Assembly (NCBI RefSeq): GCF_007845635.1
Contig: NZ_SELG01000029.1
Span: 1 to 64,000, forward strand
DNA: 64,000 nucleotides
Direction of reading: 5' to 3'
Origin: Apibacter muscae
Lineage (GTDB): Bacteria > Bacteroidota > Bacteroidia > Flavobacteriales > Weeksellaceae
Positions 8,501 through 16,575 of the stretch are shown here, piece after piece. Every line of letters begins with the position of its first letter. The stretch's first letter is position 1. The notes under the pieces are model-generated. The model was not told the DNA's origin. It did not search any database and saw only the letters and a list, made by a program, of their open reading frames with translations. A program made the translations under genes and the position numbers.

Positions 8501-8639
8501 GCATTTCCTGAGAAATCTTTACCTCTATGGAATTTCTTAAAGAAATTTCCTTTCCGTTCAAAGTAACCACCGCTGAAGTATCAGAAAAATCTCCGTTTCC
8601 CTTACGGTGATACACATACGGGGAATTTGTATGATCCAT
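5592..8639 (-). CDS. vgrG: T6SS VgrG spike with C-terminal zinc metallopeptidase domain
   Basis: A 1015-aa evolved VgrG. Residues 1 to about 380 are the gp27-like base, about 385-470 the gp5-like OB fold (VDDPLKMNRVRLRFFW ... GNAEFPVVTGSLNNG), and to about 630 a beta-helix spike. From about 631 there is a long extension, first beta-rich and then a peptidase-like region. It has HELLHGLGLYH at 961-971, the HExxHxxGxxH zinc site of metzincins, and a Met-turn-like IMDY at 988-991. The protein should be the puncturing tip and carry its own protease into the target. It lies 40 nt after tssD and 3 nt before the lipoprotein genes. VgrG is certain; peptidase activity is predicted from motifs. The substrate is unknown. 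Confidence 0.9.
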   Translation of the reverse strand: MDHTNSPYVYHRKGNGDFSDTSAVVTLNGKEISLRNSIEVKISQEMLSHTTYHLICPSEAFGDKDAYPLSNSKQLLGSNLSIQFRKKGETIALYTGVVTRVNYKKKNKYPFIVIEAKSFSVLLDTQKRCRSYLNQSLKEILNKAFSEYSGDRVEFICEPNYSSLIPYTVSYNETIFAFMQRLAIRYGEYFFWNGSQLIFGRGNQRRTPIYEGQDYLEYEISTGVAPQHSIRENYYPSAASVQSLNSKTFAPSNSLYLVNPFLHHAVTEAKKIYPSSETSFYFDALSEDQDIEQQNKLKIQQSALENLVWVEAKTTQPGLRLGDIAKMLAHIPEIQTFENGKKVPIESYLIQKIEHTYDTHGYRNEFSAIPREQLIAPYWDENAYPRADDQSAVVAEVDDPLKMNRVRLRFFWQKGESELTPWVRLVQGYAGQDRGLHLMPEKGEEVLVSFRRGNAEFPVVTGSLNNGSQISNYQTEDNRFKVLKTKQGEKLEFEELKNIVLADRKGNQLHIEIDKDTLTLRALDIINILAPYINIEAEKNLTLRAGQKMLSEAFEKMLVNTPFMQQLVSDYYHTQAGKALINSQNEIKLESPETYVQGGQKLFLHSDELATLNSKGIAEFRGETKNALSNKADVYTPQQYKIEAKCTVQFRPHNNWDGEFGFDWMRLGDTGRNPGDTKAYKDIVGKNRDGGKISNNNYGNNIVPDSAEYTKLLKKYNVLSVPFTKDFYIVPWASLFKDKTAKFSLKLHIEEPPKKLEFKYDKTLFQLNKTEITTKTKGKHTLPDYLTVKCIKTFNADQYIDVYADEKLAGRLKIHKNGKVDRRKIDIVLAPVKTNIINKSKTGETGKITGEEAKLKKYLGQALITPNIIIDNSVDLRNNRIFERTFIRGGQLVYGHDSSGRGKLHTYMISNYNLAGKYPGAFIIYIFDLPCPGTGGEVFEIPSYFALVYKYASRKPTCLVHELLHGLGLYHTFDNDSTFTFPKKTENIMDYTATRYATWKWQWDLIRKHSQVKPE

Positions 8640-8679
8640 AATAGTTAGTAATGTAAATTTTTGAGTTAGATAAAAACGA

Positions 8680-9072
8680 TTAGATCACCCAATCGTTATG
8701 GAATTCTAAATGATTAAATTTTAGTTTTTGAGCAACAATAACAAAGGATATATGCATAGGTACATTTCCAACGGAGTTAAACTTCTCTTTATAACGAATA
8801 CAAAAAGCTTTTTTGAATTCAATTCTTAGTTGTCTGCTCATCCCGTCCCTGCGATAAAATTCAACGTAGCCTTCTTTTTCTTTGTCTCTGGCAAGTATCC
8901 ATTCCAATAAACCTACATGACCACGGCTTTCAATGGTTAATTTTATTTTACCGCCAACCACTTCTCCGGAGGGTTTAAAAGTGGGATCGGTTAATTTGTC
9001 AAATTGGTATTTACATTTTAAAATGGTATAGGTTTCTCCATCTAAAAATAATTTTGCGAGGAATGATGACAT
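8680..9072 (-). CDS. tssD: T6SS tube protein TssD (Hcp-like)
   Basis: A 130-aa Bacteroidota-type tube protein. It has the family opening (MSSFLAKLFLDG), CKYQFDKLTDPTFKPSG, GGKIKLTIES and a YRRDGMSRQLRIEFKKAFC segment. It should form the hexameric rings of the secreted tube. It is the first gene of the island operon, followed 40 nt later by vgrG, and no sheath, baseplate or ClpV gene is in the window. It is therefore likely a satellite tssD dedicated to this cassette. Two inverted repeats upstream (9100-9114, 9138-9155) could serve in regulation. Confidence 0.9.
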   Translation of the reverse strand: MSSFLAKLFLDGETYTILKCKYQFDKLTDPTFKPSGEVVGGKIKLTIESRGHVGLLEWILARDKEKEGYVEFYRRDGMSRQLRIEFKKAFCIRYKEKFNSVGNVPMHISFVIVAQKLKFNHLEFHNDWVI

Positions 9073-9452
9073 AATTTATAATTAAGATTATTTTGCTAAG
9101 ATATAAATTATATCCTAATGTAAAATAATAAACATAAAATTTATAATTATAAATTGAGATTTCTTAATTTGCTAGTACTTTTCTTTTTTAATCAAAGAGT
9201 TTAATGTTTGTAATACATGATATTACTTAAAAAATATATATAAAATCTGAACTAAAATTAAAGAAGAAAGTGAAACATAAGGTTTTAGTATTTATAGAAA
9301 TTATAAAATTAAATGCTTTAAGTTTAAGGTAAATTTTATTTCATTTATCTTTTTCAGAAGTTCTATTTATTATACAGATACAGAAAATAATCGTATAAAA
9401 TAATTCTCTGCTTTTAGTGGTATTTTCATAGATAAGCTAAAATCCTTTGTTT
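9073..9452. other. Divergent intergenic region between tssD and XRE gene
   Basis: 380 bp of very AT-rich DNA that must hold the promoter for the T6SS operon (leftward) and for the regulator (rightward). Two perfect inverted repeats are seen (listed separately). No clear TAnnTTTG box could be assigned to either gene. Confidence 0.5.
9100..9155. promoter_or_regulatory. Pair of inverted repeats upstream of tssD, possible operators
   Basis: 9100-9114 reads as 7+1+7 (GATATAA-A-TTATATC). 9138-9155 is an 18-bp perfect palindrome (AATTTATAA/TTATAAATT). They lie 28 and 66 bp before the tssD start, opposite a gene for a DNA-binding XRE protein. AT-only palindromes arise easily by chance in such DNA, so this is a weak call. 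Confidence 0.3.
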
Positions 9453-9827
9453 ATGAATACAGATATAGCTCCTAAAAAAGTACATCAGGGAAGAAACATA
9501 AAAAGACTAAGAGAAATGCTGGGAATCAAACAAGAATCTTTAGCCTTAGATTTAGGAGTCACCCAGTCTACGGTATCAGATTATGAACAAAAAGAACAAT
9601 TGGAAGATAAAATATTAGAGAAAGTCTCTCAGGCTTTAAAAGTACCTGTAGAAGCTATTAAAAATATGAATGATGAAGCTACTATCAACTACATTAATAC
9701 TTTTAATGATAAGGTAGAATCTTTTAATTCATATAATTGCACTTTCAATCCACTAGATAAAGTAGTTGAACTTTATGAAAGAATGATAAAAGATAGAGAT
9801 GAATTAATTGAAAAGTTATCTAAATAA
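9453..9827 (+). CDS. XRE-family helix-turn-helix regulator
   Basis: A 124-aa protein with an HTH_3 domain at about residues 12-65 (GRNIKRLREMLGIKQESLA, then VTQSTVSDYEQ) and a short C-terminal tail with charged, possibly helical content. ATG at 9453 is preferred over the in-frame TTG at 9447. It is transcribed away from the T6SS island and lies between it and the tRNA cluster. It may be a stand-alone regulator, possibly of the divergent island; the sequence does not prove this. A terminator-like hairpin follows at 9861. Confidence 0.85.
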   Translation: MNTDIAPKKVHQGRNIKRLREMLGIKQESLALDLGVTQSTVSDYEQKEQLEDKILEKVSQALKVPVEAIKNMNDEATINYINTFNDKVESFNSYNCTFNPLDKVVELYERMIKDRDELIEKLSK

Positions 9828-9860
9828 ATAATTTAAAGATTTTTTTATATAATATTTAAG

Positions 9861-9895
9861 GAGGAGGTTTAATTACATCCTCTTTTCTTTTTTTA
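9861..9895 (+). terminator. Probable terminator of the XRE gene
   Basis: GAGGA at 9861-9865 pairs with TCCTC at 9878-9882, followed by a T-rich run. The stem is short. Confidence 0.45.
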
Positions 9896-9937
9896 TAAAA
9901 ATAAAAATCGTTGTCTAAATATTGTCTAAATCAAGAA

Positions 9938-9978
9938 ACAAAAAATCGCAAACAATTAGTATATAATTATTTACGATT
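9938..9978 (-). terminator. Terminator of the tRNA Ser-Pro-Arg operon
   Basis: On the minus strand, the arm at 9965-9978 pairs with the arm at 9938-9951 (14 bp with two G-U pairs, 7-nt loop), followed by a run of T. It lies just after tRNA-Arg. Confidence 0.75.
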
Positions 9979-9986
9979 CTATTTTG

Positions 9987-10060
9987 TGATCGCGAAAGGA
10001 TTCGAACCTTTGACCGTCTGCTTAGAAGGCAGATGCTCTATCCAGCTGAGCTACGCGACC
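9987..10060 (-). tRNA. tRNA-Arg (anticodon TCT)
   Basis: 74 nt. The acceptor stem GGTCGCG/CGCGATC, T-loop TTCGAAT and anticodon loop CTTCTAA give TCT. CCA is not encoded. It is the last gene of a three-tRNA operon. Confidence 0.95.
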
Positions 10061-10074
10061 GAACTATAAAAAAG

Positions 10075-10147
<73 letters not shown>

Positions 10148-10160
10148 AAAATCTTCCCAG

Positions 10161-10245
10161 CGGAGAGTGTGGGATTCGAACCCACGCGGCAGTTTCCCGC
10201 CGACAGTTTAGCAAACTGCTCCGTTAACCACTCCGGCAACTCTCC
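10161..10245 (-). tRNA. tRNA-Ser (anticodon GCT)
   Basis: 85 nt with a long variable arm as expected for serine. Acceptor GGAGAGT/ACTCTCC, anticodon loop TTGCTAA. First gene of the tRNA operon. Confidence 0.95.
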
Positions 10246-10284
10246 TTCAATAATAATCAATTCAAATATTGATTAAATGGAGTG

Positions 10285-10315
10285 CAAAAGTAATTGTAAG
10301 TTTTAAATTATGCAA
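10285..10315 (-). promoter_or_regulatory. Flavobacteria-type promoter of the tRNA operon
   Basis: Minus strand: TTG (10313-10315), 20-nt spacer, TACTTTTG (10285-10292), matching TTG-N17-23-TAnnTTTG. It is followed by CACTCC, as in the tRNA-Leu promoter at 24070-24100. Confidence 0.75.
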
Positions 10316-10363
10316 ATTTTTTTTAAGTTTTTTAATCAACCCCTTTTATCAAAGATTTTTTTA

Positions 10364-10371
10364 TATTTTTG
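10364..10371 (+). promoter_or_regulatory. -7 box of the amidase-era operon
   Basis: TATTTTTG fits TAnnTTTG and lies 18 bp before the ATG at 10390. It overlaps the in-frame TTG at 10369, which argues against that earlier start. No good -33 TTG is seen. Confidence 0.5.
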
Positions 10372-10389
10372 TTAGATAAAAATAAATAC

Positions 10390-11310
10390 ATGAAATTTAT
10401 ACTGAAGTTACTGATCTGCACCTTTGTGTTAACTCTAATTATAACCAGTTGTAGCACTCAAGAAAAAGTGATTGTTAAAACGAAAACAGTACACGACACT
10501 ATATACGTAACTGATGTTGACCCAAAATATCATTTTGTTGAACAGGCAAACCTTAAAGATTACATTATCTCTAAAAAAAATTTTCCTTCTGTTGCTTCTA
10601 ACCATAGAGTAAAATTTATTGTACTGCATTACACAGTTTCTGATTATCCAACCTCAGTGAAAATTTTGGCAAAAAAAGGCAATGTTAGCTCTCATTATTT
10701 AGTGAATGATTTGCCTAATGATTCAATTGATTTATTAGTCAGCGAGAATCAAAGAGCTTGGCATGCAGGAATTAGTTCGTGGGGAAATGCGGTAAATTTA
10801 AACGATACTTCCATAGGTATTGAAATAGTTAATAGTGGATATAAAAAGATAGGAGATTCTATGGTTTTTCAACCTTTTCCTAACTACCAAATAAAAAAAG
10901 TGATTTCCCTTGTTAAAAATATTGCGGAGCGTTACGATATAGACCCAGTTAATATTATTGGACATAGTGATATCGCTCCTTTACGTAAACAAGACCCAGG
11001 TCCGGCTTTTCCATGGGAAAAATTATACAAAGAACACCAATTAGGGGCTTGGTACGATGAAAAAGATAAGCTCTATTTCTTAAATATGTATGAGCCTGAT
11101 ATTGCTCCTTACAATTCTGTTTTAGAATTTCAGAAAGCTCTAAAAAAATATGGTTATTCTGTGAATTTAACCGGAGTTTATGATAAAAATACAAAACTTG
11201 TTACTAGAGCTTTCCAGTGGCATTTTAGACCGCAAAAAGGAGATGGCATAATTGATGCAGAAACTTGGGCTATTTTACAGGCTTTAAATAAAAAATATAG
11301 AACTAAATAA
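10390..11310 (+). CDS. N-acetylmuramoyl-L-alanine amidase lipoprotein (Amidase_2)
   Basis: A 306-aa lipoprotein (lipobox near TSC, MKFILKLLICTF start) with an Amidase_2 / PGRP-type zinc amidase domain. Visible motifs are FIVLHYTVSDYP (first zinc His), VSSHYLVND, AWHAGISSW and IIGHSDIAPLRKQDPGP (later His and Asp ligands). The C-terminal part (EFQKALKKYGY ... TRAFQWHFRP) is a peptidoglycan-binding-1 domain. Predicted to cleave the MurNAc-L-Ala bond in the periplasm during turnover. It starts an operon: era begins 5 nt after its stop. ATG 10390 was chosen over TTG 10369 because it gives the clean signal peptide and clears the -7 box. Confidence 0.9.
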   Translation: MKFILKLLICTFVLTLIITSCSTQEKVIVKTKTVHDTIYVTDVDPKYHFVEQANLKDYIISKKNFPSVASNHRVKFIVLHYTVSDYPTSVKILAKKGNVSSHYLVNDLPNDSIDLLVSENQRAWHAGISSWGNAVNLNDTSIGIEIVNSGYKKIGDSMVFQPFPNYQIKKVISLVKNIAERYDIDPVNIIGHSDIAPLRKQDPGPAFPWEKLYKEHQLGAWYDEKDKLYFLNMYEPDIAPYNSVLEFQKALKKYGYSVNLTGVYDKNTKLVTRAFQWHFRPQKGDGIIDAETWAILQALNKKYRTK

Positions 11311-11315
11311 ATTTT

Positions 11316-12215
11316 ATGACCGAAGTGCCTTTTAAATCTGGATTTGTAAACATTATAGGCAAACCGAATGTGGGTAAATCTACCTTAATAAATCTATTAA
11401 TGGGAGAAAAATTATCCATTGTTACTTCCAAAGCACAAACTACGCGTCATAGAATTTTTGGTATTTGGAATGATGCCAATGTTCAAATTATTTTTTCTGA
11501 CACCCCAGGTATTATTCAAAAGCCCGCCTACGAATTGCAGGAAAAGATGAATGAATTTGTTAAAGATTCCTTCCATGACGCTGATATTCTTCTATATTTA
11601 ACTGAACTTAGGGATGAAAAAAATCCTTCTGAATATTTATTAAATAAAATAAACAGCTCTAAAGTTCCAATCCTGGTATTACTAAATAAAGTTGATAATT
11701 CTAAAGATTCAGAACAAATTTCCCAAGCGGTTGAAATTTTACATGAGCAAATTCCGACTGCAGAAATTCTACCAATTTCTGCATTACACAGTTTAAATAC
11801 CGATTTAATTATACCGAAAATTATTAGTTTATTACCCGAATCTCCTCCTTATTACGATAAAGATCAATTTACAACTCTATCTGAAAGATTTTTTGTAAAC
11901 GAATGTATCCGTGAAAAAATTCTTCTACATTATAAAAAAGAAATTCCTTATTCCGTAGAAGTTGTTACAGAAAGTTTTAAAGAAGAAGATAACATGATTC
12001 GTATAGAATCAGTAATATACGTTGAAAGAGAAACCCAAAAAGGAATATTGATTGGACATAAAGGAGAAAAAATTCAAAAAGTTGGTATAGAAGCTCGATT
12101 GGATTTAGAAAAATTTTTTGATTCTCGAATATTTTTAAACCTATTTGTAAAAGTTAAAAAAGACTGGAGATCTAATGATAAAGATTTAAAAGCGTTTGGG
12201 TATTCCAATTCATAA
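11316..12215 (+). CDS. era: GTPase Era
   Basis: A 299-aa GTPase for 16S rRNA maturation and 30S assembly. The P-loop GKPNVGKST is at 15-23, the switch region KAQTTRHRIFGI and the DTPG motif follow, NKVD is the guanine-specificity motif, and the C-terminal KH domain shows GILIGHKGEKIQKVG. Length is normal for Era. Its stop overlaps the next start by one base (TAATG). Confidence 0.97.
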   Translation: MTEVPFKSGFVNIIGKPNVGKSTLINLLMGEKLSIVTSKAQTTRHRIFGIWNDANVQIIFSDTPGIIQKPAYELQEKMNEFVKDSFHDADILLYLTELRDEKNPSEYLLNKINSSKVPILVLLNKVDNSKDSEQISQAVEILHEQIPTAEILPISALHSLNTDLIIPKIISLLPESPPYYDKDQFTTLSERFFVNECIREKILLHYKKEIPYSVEVVTESFKEEDNMIRIESVIYVERETQKGILIGHKGEKIQKVGIEARLDLEKFFDSRIFLNLFVKVKKDWRSNDKDLKAFGYSNS

Positions 12216-12769
12216 TGGCAAGAATTTTTTCCTCTTACTTTGCTATTCTTTTATTTCTTGTATTTAGTTGTAGAAGTAGTAATAATAATCCTAATACATC
12301 TGAAAAGAAAACTTTTCTTTTGCAGCAACAATTAATAAAACACAAAATCACTGAAGATATCCCTTATAGAATTGAAGTAGATTATAGCAAAGATTCCATC
12401 CTTATAAATAATATTTTCAACGATGAAAAAATTATTTCGTATAAGTTACATTCTAGGAATAAAGAATATTATATTAATAATAGCTTTTCGAATGGTAAAT
12501 CTTACTTATTTTTAAAAAATCAAGGACCAGATAGTTGTTATTCTCTAACTCTTGCTAAGGATGAAAAACTAAACTACGAATATTATTCTAAGTCCAATGA
12601 AATTGATTTATGCTTTTCTAATTTGAAACAAGGGAATTTTTCAACTACCATCCGTTTGAATCCCTATGGCTCAATTTCCCACAATGAAATATTTTTCTAT
12701 AATAAACATTACAAGTTTTATAAAATAGCCCTCCGTTTAAATAATCAAATTTACTGGTATCTACCCTAA
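12215..12769 (+). CDS. Hypothetical lipoprotein downstream of era
   Basis: A 184-aa lipoprotein with lipobox LVFSC (Cys19). The rest is rich in Asn, Lys, Tyr and Ser with alternating strands, and no family was recognised. It is translationally coupled to era by a TAATG overlap, so it is expressed with it, though no functional link is evident. Probably an envelope protein facing the periplasm. Confidence 0.7.
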   Translation: MARIFSSYFAILLFLVFSCRSSNNNPNTSEKKTFLLQQQLIKHKITEDIPYRIEVDYSKDSILINNIFNDEKIISYKLHSRNKEYYINNSFSNGKSYLFLKNQGPDSCYSLTLAKDEKLNYEYYSKSNEIDLCFSNLKQGNFSTTIRLNPYGSISHNEIFFYNKHYKFYKIALRLNNQIYWYLP

Positions 12770-12839
12770 CATTTATAGTAAACCTAAAGATATTTATAGT
12801 AAATCAATTTTATAGATTCCTTTTTTTGATCTATATTAC

Positions 12840-12847
12840 TATCTTTG
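12840..12847 (+). promoter_or_regulatory. -7 box for the TPR membrane protein gene
   Basis: TATCTTTG fits TAnnTTTG and lies 25 bp before the ATG at 12873. No properly spaced -33 element is seen. Confidence 0.45.
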
Positions 12848-12872
12848 TGAAAAATTGAATTTCCGTATTGTC

Positions 12873-13445
12873 ATGAATAAATATATTAAGTTAGTTATTG
12901 CAGTTGCTATCATTGGTCTAGGCATATATTTAATGTTTAACAGAAATATAGGTTTAGGAATCGTTATGATCCTTTTATCTGCAATTCCTATTTTATTATT
13001 TTTTAGAAATGAATATATTTTATTGGCTTTTTGGAAATTGCGAAAGCAAGATCTTGCTGGCGCTCGCTCTTGGTTAAATAAAATAACCAATACCAAAGGA
13101 CAACTTGTTCGAAAACAATTGGGATATTATAATTATTTAATGGGTATTACAGAAGCTGAAAAAAACCCAGCTAAAGCAGAGGGTTTTATGAGAGCTGCCT
13201 TAGATTATGGTTTAAGTTTTAAGCACGACAGAGCTTTAGCTACTCTAAATATAGCTGCCGGTGCTATGATGCGCGGAAATAAATTGGAAGCTGAACGTTT
13301 ATTAAATGAAGCAAAAAAATTGGACAGTTCTAATATGCTGGGAGATCAAATTAAAATGATGAAGGAACAAATGAAAAGGGTTAACGTTTCTAGAAGCAAT
13401 ATGATAAACCCAAATATGAGAAGCCGATCTAAATTTATGAGGTAA
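12873..13445 (+). CDS. Membrane protein with TPR-like repeats
   Basis: A 190-aa protein with two N-terminal transmembrane helices (about residues 5-22 and 26-42), followed by helical repeats resembling tetratricopeptides (YYNYLMGITEAEKNPAKAEGF; ATLNIAAGAMMRGNKLEAERLL). It ends in a basic tail. ATG at 12873 is preferred to the TTG at 12855. It stands alone between era and pyrC. Function unknown; it may tether protein partners at the inner membrane. Confidence 0.7.
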   Translation: MNKYIKLVIAVAIIGLGIYLMFNRNIGLGIVMILLSAIPILLFFRNEYILLAFWKLRKQDLAGARSWLNKITNTKGQLVRKQLGYYNYLMGITEAEKNPAKAEGFMRAALDYGLSFKHDRALATLNIAAGAMMRGNKLEAERLLNEAKKLDSSNMLGDQIKMMKEQMKRVNVSRSNMINPNMRSRSKFMR

Positions 13446-13589
13446 TCTTCAATTTTTAATATTGTATCAAGCTTTAAAATAAAATTATTTATCAAGAATC
13501 ATAAAAAGCTAAAATAATAATCAATGATTGCGTTAATTTTCAATTAAATAGAATTCAATCTCTGATTATTGTTTTAATTCTTATTTTAT

Positions 13590-14927
13590 CTATCGTTCAA
13601 AACTTAAAGCCTCTCCTCTAACCTGATTAATAGTACCATTATCAAAAGCTAATTTTCCATTTAAAAAAGTCTTTTCAATAGAAGTTGTAAATGTTTTTCC
13701 TTCCAATGGCGACCATTTGCATTTAGATAAAATATTTTCTTGAGTTACTGTATAAGGTTTATTAGGATTCACTAATACTAAATCGGCATAATAACCTTTA
13801 CGTATATAACCTCTTTTATAAATTTGAAATAGTTCTGCCGGTGCATGACACATTTTTTCAACTATTACTTCTTTTGTAATTTTATTTTGTTTAACTAGCT
13901 CCAACATAATTTGTAAAGAATGTTGAATTAGAGGTCCACCGGAAGCTGCTTGTAGACATCCTCCTTCTTTTTCATCCACTAAGTGAGGAGCATGATCCGT
14001 AGCAATAACATCTAATCTACCCTGTTTTACTGCTTCTAAGATAGCCTCTCGGTCTTGCTTGGTTTTTACTGCCGGATTCCATTTAATTTTAGAACCTAAG
14101 GTTTCATACTCCGCATCTGTAAACCAGAGGTGATGAACACAAGCCTCTCCGGTTACTTTTTTCTGAGATAAAGGTTTGTTTTCAAATAAACTTAATTCCT
14201 TTTCTGTTGATAAATGTAAAATATGAAGACGGGTTCCACATTTATGAGCTAATTCTACTGCTTCGGAAGAGGATGCATAACAGGCTTCTGCACTTCTTAT
14301 CAGAGGATGGTAAGAAATAGGAATATTCTCTCCAAATTTTAATTTATATTTTTGGATATTAGATTTAATAATTTCTTCACTCTCACAATGAGTAGCTATC
14401 AACATTTCAATCTCTGAAAAAATAGTCTCAAGGGCTTTTTTATTGTCTACCAACATATTCCCAGTGGAAGAACCCATAAAAATTTTAATACCACAAACTT
14501 CTTTAGGATTTACTTTTTTTAATTCCTTTATGTTATCATTGGTTGCTCCCATAAAGAAGGAATAATTGGCGTAAGATTTTTGTGAAGCTAATTCAAATTT
14601 ATAATTAAGCGCATCAATTGTAACAGTTTGTGGGTTTGTATTAGGCATTTCCATAAATGAAGTTACCCCTCCTGCTATTGCAGCCTTGCTTTCACTTTCT
14701 ATATTTCCTTTATGTACCAAGCCGGGCTCCCGAAAGTGTACTTGATCATCTATAACTCCAGGGAGAAGCCATAAACCTTCCGCATCAATGATTTGGGATT
14801 GATTGATTATTTGTTCAGGTATTTCTTCTGAAAAGTAAATAGCTGAAATAATATTATCTTTAAGTAGTACAGAACCTAGTAAAGATTTGCCCTCATTGAT
14901 TAGGGTTGCATTTTTGATTAGAATCAT
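13590..14927 (-). CDS. pyrC: Dihydroorotase
   Basis: A 445-aa amidohydrolase for step three of pyrimidine synthesis (carbamoyl-aspartate to dihydroorotate). Metal ligands are seen in DDQVHFREPG (HxR motif), later in ATHCESEE and HILHLST, and the Asp of VIATDHAPH. It also has MEMPNTNP, the substrate-loop motif. Length fits the class of this family common in Bacteroidota. It is the last gene of a ruvB-SMR-pyrC transcription unit (12-nt gap). Pyrimidine genes are otherwise dispersed: the PyrE-PyrF fusion is at 58827. Confidence 0.93.
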   Translation of the reverse strand: MILIKNATLINEGKSLLGSVLLKDNIISAIYFSEEIPEQIINQSQIIDAEGLWLLPGVIDDQVHFREPGLVHKGNIESESKAAIAGGVTSFMEMPNTNPQTVTIDALNYKFELASQKSYANYSFFMGATNDNIKELKKVNPKEVCGIKIFMGSSTGNMLVDNKKALETIFSEIEMLIATHCESEEIIKSNIQKYKLKFGENIPISYHPLIRSAEACYASSSEAVELAHKCGTRLHILHLSTEKELSLFENKPLSQKKVTGEACVHHLWFTDAEYETLGSKIKWNPAVKTKQDREAILEAVKQGRLDVIATDHAPHLVDEKEGGCLQAASGGPLIQHSLQIMLELVKQNKITKEVIVEKMCHAPAELFQIYKRGYIRKGYYADLVLVNPNKPYTVTQENILSKCKWSPLEGKTFTTSIEKTFLNGKLAFDNGTINQVRGEALSFER

Positions 14928-14939
14928 GGTTTAATTATT

Positions 14940-15272
14940 TTAATGCCCTGCAGTTTTAGAAAAAAGATTTATAATTACAACTCCTATAATTATAAAGAGA
15001 ATTCCTATAATGGCTGGTGTATCCAACTTTTGTTTATACAATACAAATCCCGCACCGCTTATCAAAACGATCCCTATTCCCGCCCATATGGCATAAGCAA
15101 TACCAATAGGTATCGTTTTGATAGCTTTATTTAATGCAAACAAAGCAACAAAAAATAATAGGAAAAATATAATTGAAGGCTTCCATTTAGTAAAACCTTC
15201 CGTTTTAGGTAAAGTAGATGTTGCCGCTACTTCAAAACAAATTGCCATAAGCAAGTATAAATATGATTTCAT
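14940..15272 (-). CDS. SMR-family multidrug efflux protein (EmrE/QacE-like)
   Basis: A 110-aa protein with four transmembrane helices and the essential membrane-embedded Glu14 (LMAICFEVAAT). The helix-3 signature IPIGIAYAIWAGIGIV is the EmrE/Qac type. Such proteins work as small antiporting dimers that export cationic drugs or polyamine-like compounds in exchange for protons. It lies 5 nt after ruvB and 12 nt before pyrC. A second, different SMR gene (Gdx-like) is at 16576. Confidence 0.9.
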   Translation of the reverse strand: MKSYLYLLMAICFEVAATSTLPKTEGFTKWKPSIIFFLLFFVALFALNKAIKTIPIGIAYAIWAGIGIVLISGAGFVLYKQKLDTPAIIGILFIIIGVVIINLFSKTAGH

Positions 15273-15277
15273 ACGGG

Positions 15278-16306
15278 TTAGAATAATTCTGATTGATCTC
15301 CTTTAAATTTAACTTTTTTACCTAAATGTTTGTAAGCCTTTTCTGTTACTTCTCTACCTCGAGGTGTTCTCATTAAATATCCTTCTTGAATAAGAAACGG
15401 CTCGTAAACTTCTTCTAAAGTTCCTGGATTTTCACCCACCGAAGTAGCTATCGTAGTTAATCCCACAGGTCCGCCTTTAAATTTTTCAATGATAGAACTT
15501 AAAATTTTATTATCCATTTCATCCAACCCGTGTTGATCTACTTTTAAGGCTTCAAGCCCTATATCTGCTATTTTTAAATCAATTTTCCCATTGCCTTTAA
15601 TTTGTGCAAAATCCCGAATTCTTCTTAATAGAGCATTGGCAATTCGAGGTGTTCCTCTACTTCTAGATGCAATTTCAATAGCAGCTTGTTGCTCAATCGG
15701 CATGTTCATAATGCGTGAACTTCTTTCAACAATGGTACTTAATAATTCCGTGTTGTAATATTCAAAACGGAAATTTATTCCAAAACGAGCACGTAAAGGT
15801 GCAGTCAGTAATCCGGAACGCGTGGTGGCTCCTATTAAGGTAAATGGATTTAAATTAATTTGAACGGAACGTGCATTTGGACCACTTTCTATCATAATAT
15901 CAATTCTATAATCTTCCATAGCAGAATATAAGTACTCTTCTACTACTGGAGATAATCTATGAATTTCGTCAATAAAAAGCACATCATTTTCTTCTAAACC
16001 GGTAAGTAATCCGGCAAGATCTCCAGGTTTATCTAATACTGGGCCGGAGGTAATTTTAATACCTACCCCCAATTCATTCGCTATTATATTTGCTAAAGTA
16101 GTTTTTCCTAAACCCGGAGGCCCATGTAACAAAACGTGATCTAAAGATTCATTTCTAAGCTTTGCAGCTTTAACAAAAATCTCTAAATTATCCATAATAT
16201 GGGTTTGCCCCGTAAATTCAAAAAAATTCTTGGGACGTACCTGCTCTTCCTGAGCCAATTCTTCTCCGGTATATTTATTTTTATCAGGATCTAATAAATC
16301 AGACAT
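15278..16306 (-). CDS. ruvB: Holliday junction branch-migration ATPase RuvB
   Basis: A 342-aa AAA+ motor that moves Holliday junctions with RuvA and RuvC. Walker [11 protein letters not shown] is at 61-70, Walker B is LFIDEIHRL, and sensor residues lie in [19 protein letters not shown]. The C-terminal winged-helix has the RTPRGR motif. Length is typical. It heads the unit continuing into SMR and pyrC. ruvC is at 58255. Confidence 0.97.
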   Translation of the reverse strand: MSDLLDPDKNKYTGEELAQEEQVRPKNFFEFTGQTHIMDNLEIFVKAAKLRNESLDHVLLHGPPGLGKTTLANIIANELGVGIKITSGPVLDKPGDLAGLLTGLEENDVLFIDEIHRLSPVVEEYLYSAMEDYRIDIMIESGPNARSVQINLNPFTLIGATTRSGLLTAPLRARFGINFRFEYYNTELLSTIVERSSRIMNMPIEQQAAIEIASRSRGTPRIANALLRRIRDFAQIKGNGKIDLKIADIGLEALKVDQHGLDEMDNKILSSIIEKFKGGPVGLTTIATSVGENPGTLEEVYEPFLIQEGYLMRTPRGREVTEKAYKHLGKKVKFKGDQSELF

Positions 16307-16575
16307 GATGTAAATTTAAAACATCTTTATAAAGAAAAAAATATTATTATTTAGTATTTTACAACTGTCTAGCATATATTATAATTAATAAAAAGACAAC
16401 TACAAAAAAGCTTGGAATAATCAACACATAAATTATAAATAACTATTTATATTACATTTACAGAAATTGATTTGCTTGATATTATAAAAAAACTACCAAT
16501 CCTATCTTCAATTGTTTTATTATTAGAAGCCTAAAAAATAAAAATTTTCTTACAAATTTTATTAATTAAAAGTTT

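Noticed and set aside
9908-9931. Short direct repeat TTGTCTAAAT as a phage or integron site
   Set aside because: Only two copies, no associated recombinase.
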